From Emticicia sp. 21SJ11W-3 (lineage in GTDB: Bacteria > Bacteroidota > Bacteroidia > Cytophagales > Spirosomataceae), in assembly GCF_024138715.1 (NCBI RefSeq), contig NZ_CP092074.1, forward strand, positions 3,534,001-3,598,000: a stretch of DNA of 64,000 nt. The letters run 5' to 3'. Position 1 is the first letter of the stretch. Every line of letters starts with the position of its first letter. Positions 45,622 to 55,026 of the stretch are shown here, piece after piece. A program made the position numbers and the translations under genes. Under the pieces are notes generated by a model. The model saw only the letters and a program-made list of their open reading frames with translations. It had not been told where the DNA came from and did not search any database.

Positions 45622-48028
45622 GGCTTAGAATAGTATTTATAAATGGCTGTAAAAATCTCTTTTCAAATTCTTCTACTGATATTATCTCCATATGCGCAGG
45701 TTCTTCTTTAAAATAGTCTTTACTGCCTGCAAAACAAGAGTCTGTGGCCATTGCCAGCTCAGTATTCAGTGTAGTAGGCAAGTAGAAAGTTGGTATACTC
45801 CTATCACTACTTATAAATATCAGCATCCCCAACTTGTCTCGTTGTATGATACTGCCATCAGGAAAAAGAAACCTGTTTTCTTTTTTTTCATAGACACTTT
45901 CTATTGCGGGCACAAAATCTCTGCTTGTTACTAAACTGATTCGGGTGTAATTAGAAGATCTTTTATCAAAAGCGAGACAATGTTTACCAAGCTGTAATTG
46001 TTTTTTTTTCGTGACGAATAAAGGATTGAAGTTCTGCAATATATCATTCCCAACATTGCCTTTCTCAAATATATCAATCCTCTCTTTAACCTCCATAAAA
46101 AAACCATTTAAGTGTTCTAATGATTCAACATGCTTGATATGCAGTGCTTCGTTCTGAACAATTAATTTGAAGTTTTCTTTTATAGTTTTGTTAAAAAGGT
46201 AGAAGCCATTATTATAAAAAATTGAATAGTCGTAAGCTTGACCTTTTAATTGGATTTTTTGCTTATGAAATTCTCCGGTATTAAGATTGAGAACACTCAC
46301 ATACATTTTATTTGGATAAAAAGCGGCAAGTATGTAATTGCCATCTTCATTTACATCTAAAGCATACTTACCGTTTTGACTGACTGAAAGGTTTTGGAGC
46401 ATTAGTTCTGCACCTTTGAGATGTCTAAAGTAATGATGGGCATCAGAAGGTATTTCTACCTGAGTTTTAAACAAATGTCCGGAATTTGTAAGCTGGTAAA
46501 ACACGTCTTTATTAAGTGAGAAAACGGCAATACTCTTTTTAGGTGGTGGCAATAGTATCGGGTAATTCAAATCAGGTGTTGTATTGCCCCTCACTTTAGT
46601 GGCGTGTGGCTGCTGTGTTTTACCTGAAGGTGAGGGCTTTTGGCTCCATAGTTCTTCCAGCGGCAAATAAATATGCTGTATCAGTTTCCTTCCACGGTTT
46701 TGTACTTTAAAAAAGTTAATATTCCCATCTGCCTCAACTGTAATTATATATTTTATCTTATCATAGTTTTCGCTTAATGCTCGTTGCATATCAGTAGATG
46801 AAAGAGCATCTTCTGATGTTATTAAAAAGAACTCCGAGTGTTTCAGGTCAGTATTGATTGTCAGTATCTCATTAAGTAAAGCAGCTGTATCCAGTTTTGT
46901 ACCTAAACTGTTAAGGCCATCTATCACATCAATAACAGTCTCTGCAACTACTTCCTTATATCCATTTCCTAAAGTGAATATCCTGCATTCAATATCTGTT
47001 TTTGGATGGGTTGCAATTGCCAAAGCCGATGCGAACGCAAGTATTTTGGGAGTACCCCAGTTTTTAAGTGAACAGTCTATCAACAGCAGGCGTACTAATT
47101 TGTCAGTCTCAGGAGGTACCTCTCTTTTTAAGTACAGTGCTTCGTTATTAGCAATACGCGTCATAAAAACCTCATCATCATTGGCGAACTCAGATATAAG
47201 CAATTTATCAAAATCACCTTTATTGGCAAGGTCGGATACACCACCCAAAGGCTGGTGGCTTGGTGCAGAATGATGCAGTGGTATGTTCAACCCTCCCCAG
47301 ATACGATGAATAAGACTGCCAATCTGGAATGTCCTGCGCTCATGGATAAGCTCATCTACAAAACTTCGCGATGGCCCGGGGGTGGGTTCCTGCTCCATGA
47401 TTTTTTCATTAAGCGCAGGCAGTGGCTCAGGTAAACCTGTTATAGCAGCTAAAACAGACTCAGTTGTAGGATATTTTACATGCAAATACGCCAGTGTATG
47501 AAGGTCTCTTTTAATATTAGTTTCTGGAAAAAGCTTTTTTTCGGCGCACTCTATAAGCAAACGCTTATTAGTCTTATAAGTGCGCATTATAATTTGTGCC
47601 TTATAATCTGCAACCCGATTATGGCAGCCTTTAAAAATTGCCTGCAATACTTGCTTTCTCTTATCGCCTGTTTTTAATTCAGGAGGCAGTTCAGTAAGGG
47701 TTTTCAGAAAGTTATGGGCATTTGTAAAACTTTTGGGATATTCTTGTGCTTTCTGTACAGTCTGACTCCTGTCTATTATCTCAAAGACTTTAATGAGTGA
47801 GTCCTCAGCTGTAGGGTTTGTGGCTATCAGTGCCAGCAGCAATGAGCCAAACGGTGGGAAGCCATCTAAAGAAAGCAGTTCCAGGGTTTCCATCACAAAG
47901 CTTTCGTAGGCTATGGTATTGCCTTCAGGTATTGAAAGGGTCTCAAAAACGCTGTCAGCAGCATGTATTTCGTTTTCCCACTCCCAAAAATAATTGTCAT
48001 ACGACTGGAAATAATTCTGAAAATCCAT
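45611..48028 (-). CDS. vWA plus beta-propeller protein of the ternary system
   Basis: An 805-residue protein. Residues 1-280 are helical. A vWA domain begins near 305 with VRLLLIDCSLKNWG; the adhesion site is degenerate (D-C-S-L-K for DxSxS), as in many MoxR partners of this class. Its last strands include FLITSEDALSSTD. From about residue 480 the chain is a series of four-stranded blades (SIAVFSLNKDVFYQLTNSG, GKYALDVNEDGNYILAAFYP), that is, a beta-propeller. The vWA would take force or conformational change from the MoxR ATPase. It lies 1 base from the gene before and overlaps the one after. Confidence 0.8.
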   Translation of the reverse strand: MDFQNYFQSYDNYFWEWENEIHAADSVFETLSIPEGNTIAYESFVMETLELLSLDGFPPFGSLLLALIATNPTAEDSLIKVFEIIDRSQTVQKAQEYPKSFTNAHNFLKTLTELPPELKTGDKRKQVLQAIFKGCHNRVADYKAQIIMRTYKTNKRLLIECAEKKLFPETNIKRDLHTLAYLHVKYPTTESVLAAITGLPEPLPALNEKIMEQEPTPGPSRSFVDELIHERRTFQIGSLIHRIWGGLNIPLHHSAPSHQPLGGVSDLANKGDFDKLLISEFANDDEVFMTRIANNEALYLKREVPPETDKLVRLLLIDCSLKNWGTPKILAFASALAIATHPKTDIECRIFTLGNGYKEVVAETVIDVIDGLNSLGTKLDTAALLNEILTINTDLKHSEFFLITSEDALSSTDMQRALSENYDKIKYIITVEADGNINFFKVQNRGRKLIQHIYLPLEELWSQKPSPSGKTQQPHATKVRGNTTPDLNYPILLPPPKKSIAVFSLNKDVFYQLTNSGHLFKTQVEIPSDAHHYFRHLKGAELMLQNLSVSQNGKYALDVNEDGNYILAAFYPNKMYVSVLNLNTGEFHKQKIQLKGQAYDYSIFYNNGFYLFNKTIKENFKLIVQNEALHIKHVESLEHLNGFFMEVKERIDIFEKGNVGNDILQNFNPLFVTKKKQLQLGKHCLAFDKRSSNYTRISLVTSRDFVPAIESVYEKKENRFLFPDGSIIQRDKLGMLIFISSDRSIPTFYLPTTLNTELAMATDSCFAGSKDYFKEEPAHMEIISVEEFEKRFLQPFINTILSHGV

Positions 48029-48029
48029 A

Positions 48030-48767
48030 TTAGTTACCCTGCGGATAGGTTAAACGAAATGAACTTATAGAGAGCTGCACAAAAGCCACTTTTTCTATAG
48101 GTATGTAAGTGTTGTCATCCTGCCATAAAATAACCATGTTGTTCATCGGGTCTATCTGCTGTTTTAGCTTTTTGGCAAGCAGAGGTAATTCAAATTCAAA
48201 ACCTGATGGCAGTAAAAAATCATTATTTAGCCAGTAGGTGCGCCCGGGCAAAGGCAGTAATGGTGTACCTGCAATGAGCAGATTATCGTCGATGCCCACC
48301 CATTTTAGCTTGTTGAGCCTTACTTTTGGCGCAGTCTGTATATATTCCCCAGCGTTTTTTTTGTCTGCAAGCAGGGCAAAAACGGGCTGCTCTTTATCAG
48401 CAGCCACTATTCTGATAGCAATTTTTTGTCTTATACCAAAATAATTATGGTTAAACGATGGTAACGTTAAAGGTAAAGTATAAGCCAATGGCGACCACAG
48501 ATTGCCCTGAGGTAATTTCTTTACCGGCAAAAGGCTATCTTTTAAAAAAAGAAGCCCGTTTTTCAAATAATATACTTTACTATATGGCAGCCCTTTAATT
48601 AAAACGCTGTCAGCCTGCTCAGAGTTAATATCCTTTAGCCATAGAGTGTCTCCTTCAAAAGCTGCCCTTAGATTGTCCCAGTGCCTGATGGAGCCCAATG
48701 TTTCTTTATGGGCAGCAGGTATCTCCAGCAGGTAATCTTTTATAGCGTTTGCAGTATTTTCTGCCAT
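48030..48767 (-). CDS. ternary-system accessory protein, bpX-type
   Basis: A 245-residue beta-rich protein with no membrane helix or catalytic motif I recognise. It reads AIKDYLLEIPAAHKETLGSI at the start and has strands such as VYYLKNGLLFLKDSLLPV and a WLNNDFLLPSGFEFELPLL segment. Its start overlaps the MoxR end by 28 bases and its end is 1 base before the vWA gene. This position between MoxR and vWA is where short accessory bpX proteins of these systems are found. It may bind the target or bridge the ATPase and vWA; both are inference. Confidence 0.6.
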   Translation of the reverse strand: MAENTANAIKDYLLEIPAAHKETLGSIRHWDNLRAAFEGDTLWLKDINSEQADSVLIKGLPYSKVYYLKNGLLFLKDSLLPVKKLPQGNLWSPLAYTLPLTLPSFNHNYFGIRQKIAIRIVAADKEQPVFALLADKKNAGEYIQTAPKVRLNKLKWVGIDDNLLIAGTPLLPLPGRTYWLNNDFLLPSGFEFELPLLAKKLKQQIDPMNNMVILWQDDNTYIPIEKVAFVQLSISSFRLTYPQGN

Positions 48768-49870
48768 AAGGCTTCAATTTCTTGTTGTATATATTGTTTT
48801 TGTTCGTTGTTCTTAATCCAGTCGCAACGGGTCTGCAAGTAACGGAGTTTATCTTTTATAACATTTTTCTCTTCAAAAGAGAGTGAGCTATCCTCCCATC
48901 TTTCGGCAAGCTGTCGCACATCTTTAATTACCTCCTCAGGATTCGGAGCCTTATTAAATGCGGCCTGCGGATGTGCCGCTGCATTTGTGTCTTTTTCTAT
49001 AACCTTATTTATAATGCTTTCAAGCACTTCTATCTGTTCTTCGGTATCCCAAATGTATTTGAGTACCCATAAATCAGAAAGAGTTGCCTCTTTGCGGCCG
49101 CACATCAATGCACTTGCGGCAATAAGACTCTGAAGTTTCACAGCCCTTCTGTCAGATACTTTTATACCTGTGTTTCTAAGGGTGTGCACGAGGTCTGCAT
49201 ATTGCTGGCGGATGCCTTTCAGTTCTACATTCTTGCAGAATGCCTGTAATTGTATTATCTCTTCTGCATCTATGGTAGCAAGCTCGCTGGCAATAGAATT
49301 CTCTAGTTTCCACCCAGCTACGAGCACTTCATTCAACTGGTCGGGGTCAACATAATCACATTTAATACGAATAAGGAAACGATCAAGTAACGCATTGAGG
49401 GCTTCATCCTCAGGCAGTACGTTACTGGCCCCTACAAACATAAGTGCCGGTAGTTTTCTGGTTTCTTTGCCTCTTCTGAAAATCTTTTCGTTAAGTGCCA
49501 TCAGCAAGCTATTTAAAATGGCAGAGTTGGCATTGAAAATCTCATCAAGAAAAACCATTGATGCCTCAGGCAACATGCCTTCTGTATTGGTGACAAGTTC
49601 GCCTTCCTTTAGCTTTTTAATATCAAAAGGGCCAAATATCTCATTAGGCTCCGTAAAACGGGTAAGTAAATATTCAAAATTTTTGCCCTGTGCTATTCTT
49701 TCTGACAAGGCTCTTACAATGGCACTTTTTGCTGTTCCCGGAGGCCCCAGTAAAAAGGCATTTTCTCTGGCTACAAGGCCAATTCCTAATAAATCTATTA
49801 TTTCGTTCTTGCCTACAAAAATGCTTTTAAGCTCAGTTAATGCCTTGTTTAATTTTTCTACAGTAGCCAT
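48740..49870 (-). CDS. MoxR-family AAA+ ATPase of the ternary system
   Basis: A 376-residue AAA+ ATPase. Walker A is GPPGTAKS at residues 42-49, Walker B MVFLDEIF at 105-112, sensor 1 lies in MFVGASNVLPED, and the arginine-finger segment is LDRFLIRIKCDY. RAVKLQSLIAASALM is the typical C-terminal lid helix. MoxR enzymes are ring-forming chaperones that act with vWA proteins to remodel or activate partners. The gene is second in the operon, with 20 bases after the preceding gene and a 28-base overlap with the next. Confidence 0.92.
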   Translation of the reverse strand: MATVEKLNKALTELKSIFVGKNEIIDLLGIGLVARENAFLLGPPGTAKSAIVRALSERIAQGKNFEYLLTRFTEPNEIFGPFDIKKLKEGELVTNTEGMLPEASMVFLDEIFNANSAILNSLLMALNEKIFRRGKETRKLPALMFVGASNVLPEDEALNALLDRFLIRIKCDYVDPDQLNEVLVAGWKLENSIASELATIDAEEIIQLQAFCKNVELKGIRQQYADLVHTLRNTGIKVSDRRAVKLQSLIAASALMCGRKEATLSDLWVLKYIWDTEEQIEVLESIINKVIEKDTNAAAHPQAAFNKAPNPEEVIKDVRQLAERWEDSSLSFEEKNVIKDKLRYLQTRCDWIKNNEQKQYIQQEIEALWQKILQTL

Positions 49871-49890
49871 ATATACTTTAGATGATTGCC

Positions 49891-50538
49891 CTAGGGCGTT
49901 GATATTTGGTTAGTGAATTCGCGCCATAAACTACTTTGATAATTGCCCAAATTAGCAAGTAATGCGCTGTTCATGTCGGGTTGTTCTGCCCATTCTGCTG
50001 CCTTTCTTTCTGTAATTCTGTCTAGATAAAGCTGCTTAAGGCAATTATTTTCAATAATGGTTTCTATATTCGTGTCAAAAAATTCTTCGTAAATGTCTAT
50101 AGCTGAATAAGGAAATTGTTTAAGGTGTTGTTCTACTAAGGGTATCAGTGGGTCATTTACATCTATTTCTTCGAGCGCATTTTTCAACTTTGGCAAAAAG
50201 CGCAGGCATAAGTCAGCCGATAGCATAACGGATGCATCTATACTGCCTATGTACGGTGGAACAAGTAAGTGTAGCTCAGCCGGTTTTTTTTCACGATAAA
50301 CAAATAGCTGTGCTACTGCATATATCGTTTTAGCTGCCCATAGTGCCGCCGACGATGAAAAGGCAGGAGGCGTAAAAGGATAATCAACACTTTCCTTCTC
50401 GTATTCACTTTTCAAAAAAACTATAACCTCTTGCTTCTCTTCATTAGGAATATCCTTCAATTTTTCATAGAGGGTAATGTGCTCATTAGCACGCAAATGA
50501 TAGATTGTTTCAAGAAAAGGCTTGAGTGGGTAATTCAT
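49891..50538 (-). CDS. first gene of the ternary operon, helical protein
   Basis: A 215-residue, mostly helical protein starting MNYPLKPFLETIYHLRANEH. It contains LPKLKNALEEIDVNDPLIPL and FPYSAIDIYEEFFDTNIETI. I recognise no enzyme motif. It precedes MoxR by 20 bases on the same strand, so it is most likely one of the bpX-type companions of the system. A tight operon of five genes follows. The region upstream (50539-50827) holds the terminator of the next locus. Confidence 0.55.
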   Translation of the reverse strand: MNYPLKPFLETIYHLRANEHITLYEKLKDIPNEEKQEVIVFLKSEYEKESVDYPFTPPAFSSSAALWAAKTIYAVAQLFVYREKKPAELHLLVPPYIGSIDASVMLSADLCLRFLPKLKNALEEIDVNDPLIPLVEQHLKQFPYSAIDIYEEFFDTNIETIIENNCLKQLYLDRITERKAAEWAEQPDMNSALLANLGNYQSSLWREFTNQISTP

Positions 50539-50684
50539 ACAAAATTCTACCTGTTTAAAGAAAACAACTGATTTAGTCTATTAAAAATTTGAGGATTAAG
50601 TAATTTTACGATAAAGGATTTACAGAAATCTACCTATCAACAATTAGTAGTTAAGACTTGGCACCCACACTTAGCAATTATACT

Positions 50685-50734
50685 CAAAAAAAAGGCAAAT
50701 CGATACCATTCAGCCTGATATCGATTTGAAGCCT
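50685..50734 (-). terminator. intrinsic terminator of the giant secreted gene cluster
   Basis: On the minus strand AGGCTTCAAATCGATA pairs with TATCGATTTGCCT; the AAATCGATA/TATCGATTT core is a perfect 9-base-pair match and AGGC/GCCT extends it past a 2-base bulge. Eight T residues follow. It closes transcription from the gene ending at 50828. A second 7-base-pair hairpin (TGCCAGC/GCTGGCA, 50763-50788) lies just before it. Confidence 0.85.
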
Positions 50735-50827
50735 ATTTAGCTTGTAACTATCAATTTCACCTTGCCAGCTTAAATTGCCAGGCTGGCATAATGAAACTCA
50801 ATAAAATTAAATATGTCATTTCTAAGG

Positions 50828-53800
50828 TTACTGAGGGTATAAATAAATAGTGTTAACGATTTGTTTACTTAATCCCTTATCATTCGACCATCGAAGTCTG
50901 GCTGCGCCAGTATAACCGCCATCCCAGATTTCAAATTTTATTGAATACTTTTGTCCGGCTTGTAAATACACAGTTTTGGTAGCTGTAAACTCGGTTTCCG
51001 GATGCGAAGTATTATCATCTATTAATTGTTCAGAGTTTATCCATAACCTGACACCATCATCTCCGGCACCGTAGAAGGTATAATTTCCGCTTACTGGTGG
51101 TTCTATATACCCTTCCCATCTCACAGAAAAATCATTATTTACACCTGCCACGGGCGATAAGGCCCATTCGAAGTCAATCTTAGGGTCAATTTTGGTTACA
51201 GCCGGGGTTGTCTGGTTCATACCACTAAAAGATGTAGTATTAAAATACCTGGCTGTCAGGCCGGTTCCGTTAGGTGGTGGTGTCTGTCTAACTGAAACGG
51301 TTAGAGAAGCAGCCTCTCCTTTAATAGATACAATACCAAACTTTGTTACTCTGTTTGAAATTTCTGTTGCTGTATAGGCCGGAACGGTTACACTAATCTG
51401 TTTGTCTCCATAAGCATTATACGGATTTGTGTTTATCCAGTTTTCGTTAACCGTGGCCGACCAAAATTTGCTTGATGTTACATTAACAAGTTCTGTTCCG
51501 CCCGCAGAGCCGAAAACAAGCGAACTTTTATCAACTATTAAAGTATTTGAGTTAGTCGGGCAACCTATAGGCTGAAATTTAAACTCCCGGTAAGAGCCTG
51601 TAAATGTAATGGCTTTTGTAAATCCACCTTCATCTGTCCAGTCGATTCCATAATTCTGGTTATATTGTCTGAAGTTGAAACGCTCATTTTCTGAAGGTGT
51701 TATGGTCCATTTTTGTGAGATTTTGTCACTAAAAAAACCTGTGCTTACTATTTTGGCCGGATGCTCGCCAAAAGGTATAAATGCCTCCAGGATTTTCCCC
51801 TGGAAATCTGACATTGAAATAACTTTGTAATAATCACCAACCTTCTCTAATTTCCATACCTGGTCTTTGTTTCCGGTATAACCTTTAAATTGGGTTGTAT
51901 AATTTTCCATCATTTGTAGCACTTTATCGTTGGCCACACCTCTGATAACAAAGCATTTGTTATGTAGCAAATCTGATTCATTTGCCGTTGGTGTATACTT
52001 CGGATACAGGTATTGTTGAGGGATTATTTGTTTAGAAATACCAGCATTGCTAGACCATTTCAACTTGAATGCCCCAACTCCTCCCATATCCCATGCAAAA
52101 ATTCTGATAGGGTATTTATATCCGGCCTTCAATTCTAAAGTTTTAAGGCCTTGCACTTCAATATCAAAATTATTTATTTCAGAATCAACTATCTTTTCGT
52201 TATTGATAAATGCCCTCATTCCATCATCCATATTTGCATAAAAGGTGTAGATACCGTTATCTGGCACTTCCAGGTAGCCTTCCCAGATAATCATGAAATC
52301 GAGTAGCATACCAGGAACCGGATTGCCACCATAGTTTACATTTACTGTTGGCTCAACCCTAATTAAATCAGGTGATATGGTTTTGATGGCTAGTGAATCC
52401 TGACCAACTATACCAGAAATTCGGTTATAATATTGAGCCAGTAAACCAGTGCCATTTGACACACCGGCCTGTCTTACATCTATTTCTCTTACTATTCCAT
52501 CAATAGAGATTCTGATGGTTCCCTTTCTTTCCTCGCCGGCATTGGCAGTTACACTAAGCGTAAAAGTACCATTATTAACCCCCGAAACAATCGACCGGTT
52601 AAGCCAGGTGGAGTCGGTTGTTGATATCTGCCAGCTGGTATTTGATGTTACAGCAATACTTACTGACTGAGCCTTGTTTGAAAAAACCAGGTCATACTTG
52701 TCCAGCTCCAACTTTAAATCTTTAAGAACTTCACTCTGAACTTCTTTCCAGTTTGAAACATTGCCATTTTCGGTAACAGACCTTATCTGGTATTTATAGG
52801 CTTTCGTAAACTCTACTTTTTCATCTACAAAGCTATATGCAGTGGTATCGCCTGCTGAAACCACCGTTAGAAGTGACGGTTTTTCTTCAGGCGTTTTCAC
52901 TTCAGCTCTGTAAATTTCAAATTCTTTGGCAGCATTCGGTGTATAACCCCAGTTTAGCTGAACGCTTTTGATTGAGTGCATGGCAACAGCTGTAAAAGGG
53001 GTTGGCATTGGTCTTTTCAGGGTGTCGGGCAATGACACCACATACAATTGCATACAATTACACTCTACACTGTTATTAAGCGCGGTATCGGCAGGCATGG
53101 CAGGTGCCAGATTAGGAGTGTTAAAGCACGACCGGTTGTTGGTGCCATCGTAAGCAATAATACTATAGACATACGATTTACCAGCCAAAGCAGTTGGGTC
53201 TTCCCATTCTATCGTATTATCGGTGGCGGTAAAGTATTTAACCCTCTGAAAATTACAATCTGAATTTGTCAGTTCTTTTCTGACAATCTCATGGCGTATT
53301 ACCTTTCCTGCTATCTGTTTTTCAGGGCTCTGGTCAAAATAGATTTTCAATTTGCCATTACTGTTATACCCGTGCTTTTTTATGATGGGAGGCATAGGCC
53401 GACGGGTATCAGGCTTCTGATGCGTAATATAGGTGGGCAAAGATTCATTATAATTTGAATCATAGGCCATTACGGCATACTTAAACTGCGGAAACTCCAT
53501 ATTCAGCGATAGGGTATCAACCACATTCAACACCTTTCGTATACCTCTGCCCAGAAAAATCTTTTCAGTTTCGGCACCAACTTGCCTGTAAACCTGATAA
53601 CCCAGCAGGTCTGGGTCTGTATTGGCGTTCCAGGAAAGAGTAATCCGGTAATCGCCATCTGTTTTTAATGTATTAATGGCAAGGCCTGTGGGTGCGGCAG
53701 GTGGGGTTCTGTCTATACGGGTAACAATATACGCCAGCGAGAAAGTGGTGTCTCCACCAATGCCCAGCGCCCCTATTCTGAAATAAACAGAGCTTGTGGT

Positions 53801-55000
53801 ATCGCTTAGTTTATTAAATATGGTAGAAGCAGGTATGTTAAGGGTGGTTAAGGTTTTAGTGATAGCCGTAGTGCCTGAAACAACCGAATTGGCCGCAAAC
53901 AAAGTGTCAGTTTTTGATGCCTGAATTACATACCCGTTAATATTATTGAGATGCTCGGTAGTCTGGGTAGTGGCTATCGGAAATTGCCATGTAAATTTAT
54001 AGTTTGCACCTATTCTTTCAATATCTGTAAAACCCGGAATCTCTTTCAGTTCCCGATAAATTGTTGTGTCTTTGGTTGTACTGGCAACCTCGTCGCCAAA
54101 GTAAGAAATACCCGTTACTTTATACCGGTACATCTTGGTTGTGTTCAGTATTGAGTCTGAATAGTAGTTGGCATTCAGCTCAGTAAAGTTTATAAATGGC
54201 AAGGAGTTATTGGCCGAATCTACAGTTAAACGTTTAAAGGCTCCCCAGTTAGCGTCGCTTGTCAACTTTTCGGCTCTGTCAATGTAATAGCCTGCATATA
54301 TTTTCCGCTCGCTGTCATCCTCCTCATTGGTGGTTACGCCCCACTTCAGAATTACCCGCCCTTTCGAGTCTTTGTTTTTTACAGTTTTAAGACCTTTCGG
54401 CTGTGGCAAAACCGTGTTCTGTACCTGAATAGGTGGCGAAGTATATCTGGCCTGAACAACGCTTGAACTGTTGAGCAACTCTACCCTGTAAGTATAAAAA
54501 ACGCCTGTACTTACATTGGTATCAGTATATCCTAACCCGGCCAGCTTTGCTGCACCGTATCTTAAATCTGCTGCAAGCGAAGCCATAAAGTGCCTTTCTG
54601 AAAGCGCTCCGCTGATGAGGTTGTCCTTACTTGGGTTGGGGTTAGTACTGAACGGATAATATGCATTAAACAGAAGTTTATAGAACAGGTCATTCCAATT
54701 GGCCTGCCAGGCTGTGGTTGATGAGTCTGTTGATATCAGTTTCAGATTTGAGGTAGTAATTGTTTCCAGCGGGGTTCCCGTTGTATCACTGGTGCTATAT
54801 TTCCTCCTGATCAGCCTGAAACTCCCGCCTTGTGTGGCAATATTCCACTTGGCAGAGTCTTCGGGCATCCAACGCATTAAAATCTGATTCGACGGGCTGG
54901 TTTTGGTCAGATACTTAAAATCAAAGGCATTTTGGCCAAAGGCTGTATCTGCGAAGAACAATAAAAAGCAAAGGGTAAATATATGTTTGTAAACTTTCAT
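50828..55000 (-). CDS. giant secreted fibronectin-III/BACON/PA14 protein
   Basis: A protein of 1390 residues. ATG 55000 (MKVYKHIFTLCFLLFF) gives a signal peptide; an in-frame ATG at 55027 does not fit as well. Fibronectin-III units fill residues ~200-780. A BACON-like domain follows with SNTSWQISTTDSTWLN, then PA14 with WEGYLEVPDNGIYTFYANMD and DDGMRAFIN. A beta-trefoil-like stretch comes next (FVIRGVANDKVLQMMENY), then a second BACON, and a second PA14 (YTFYGAGDDGVRLWINSEQL) ends the chain. PA14 and BACON usually bind carbohydrate. It is the last gene of the toxin cluster, which suggests an adhesive or delivery role. No enzyme motif or T9SS sorting tail is evident. Confidence 0.8.
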   Translation of the reverse strand: MKVYKHIFTLCFLLFFADTAFGQNAFDFKYLTKTSPSNQILMRWMPEDSAKWNIATQGGSFRLIRRKYSTSDTTGTPLETITTSNLKLISTDSSTTAWQANWNDLFYKLLFNAYYPFSTNPNPSKDNLISGALSERHFMASLAADLRYGAAKLAGLGYTDTNVSTGVFYTYRVELLNSSSVVQARYTSPPIQVQNTVLPQPKGLKTVKNKDSKGRVILKWGVTTNEEDDSERKIYAGYYIDRAEKLTSDANWGAFKRLTVDSANNSLPFINFTELNANYYSDSILNTTKMYRYKVTGISYFGDEVASTTKDTTIYRELKEIPGFTDIERIGANYKFTWQFPIATTQTTEHLNNINGYVIQASKTDTLFAANSVVSGTTAITKTLTTLNIPASTIFNKLSDTTSSVYFRIGALGIGGDTTFSLAYIVTRIDRTPPAAPTGLAINTLKTDGDYRITLSWNANTDPDLLGYQVYRQVGAETEKIFLGRGIRKVLNVVDTLSLNMEFPQFKYAVMAYDSNYNESLPTYITHQKPDTRRPMPPIIKKHGYNSNGKLKIYFDQSPEKQIAGKVIRHEIVRKELTNSDCNFQRVKYFTATDNTIEWEDPTALAGKSYVYSIIAYDGTNNRSCFNTPNLAPAMPADTALNNSVECNCMQLYVVSLPDTLKRPMPTPFTAVAMHSIKSVQLNWGYTPNAAKEFEIYRAEVKTPEEKPSLLTVVSAGDTTAYSFVDEKVEFTKAYKYQIRSVTENGNVSNWKEVQSEVLKDLKLELDKYDLVFSNKAQSVSIAVTSNTSWQISTTDSTWLNRSIVSGVNNGTFTLSVTANAGEERKGTIRISIDGIVREIDVRQAGVSNGTGLLAQYYNRISGIVGQDSLAIKTISPDLIRVEPTVNVNYGGNPVPGMLLDFMIIWEGYLEVPDNGIYTFYANMDDGMRAFINNEKIVDSEINNFDIEVQGLKTLELKAGYKYPIRIFAWDMGGVGAFKLKWSSNAGISKQIIPQQYLYPKYTPTANESDLLHNKCFVIRGVANDKVLQMMENYTTQFKGYTGNKDQVWKLEKVGDYYKVISMSDFQGKILEAFIPFGEHPAKIVSTGFFSDKISQKWTITPSENERFNFRQYNQNYGIDWTDEGGFTKAITFTGSYREFKFQPIGCPTNSNTLIVDKSSLVFGSAGGTELVNVTSSKFWSATVNENWINTNPYNAYGDKQISVTVPAYTATEISNRVTKFGIVSIKGEAASLTVSVRQTPPPNGTGLTARYFNTTSFSGMNQTTPAVTKIDPKIDFEWALSPVAGVNNDFSVRWEGYIEPPVSGNYTFYGAGDDGVRLWINSEQLIDDNTSHPETEFTATKTVYLQAGQKYSIKFEIWDGGYTGAARLRWSNDKGLSKQIVNTIYLYPQ

Positions 55001-55026
55001 GTTTTTAAATCTTTGTGGCATAAGCA

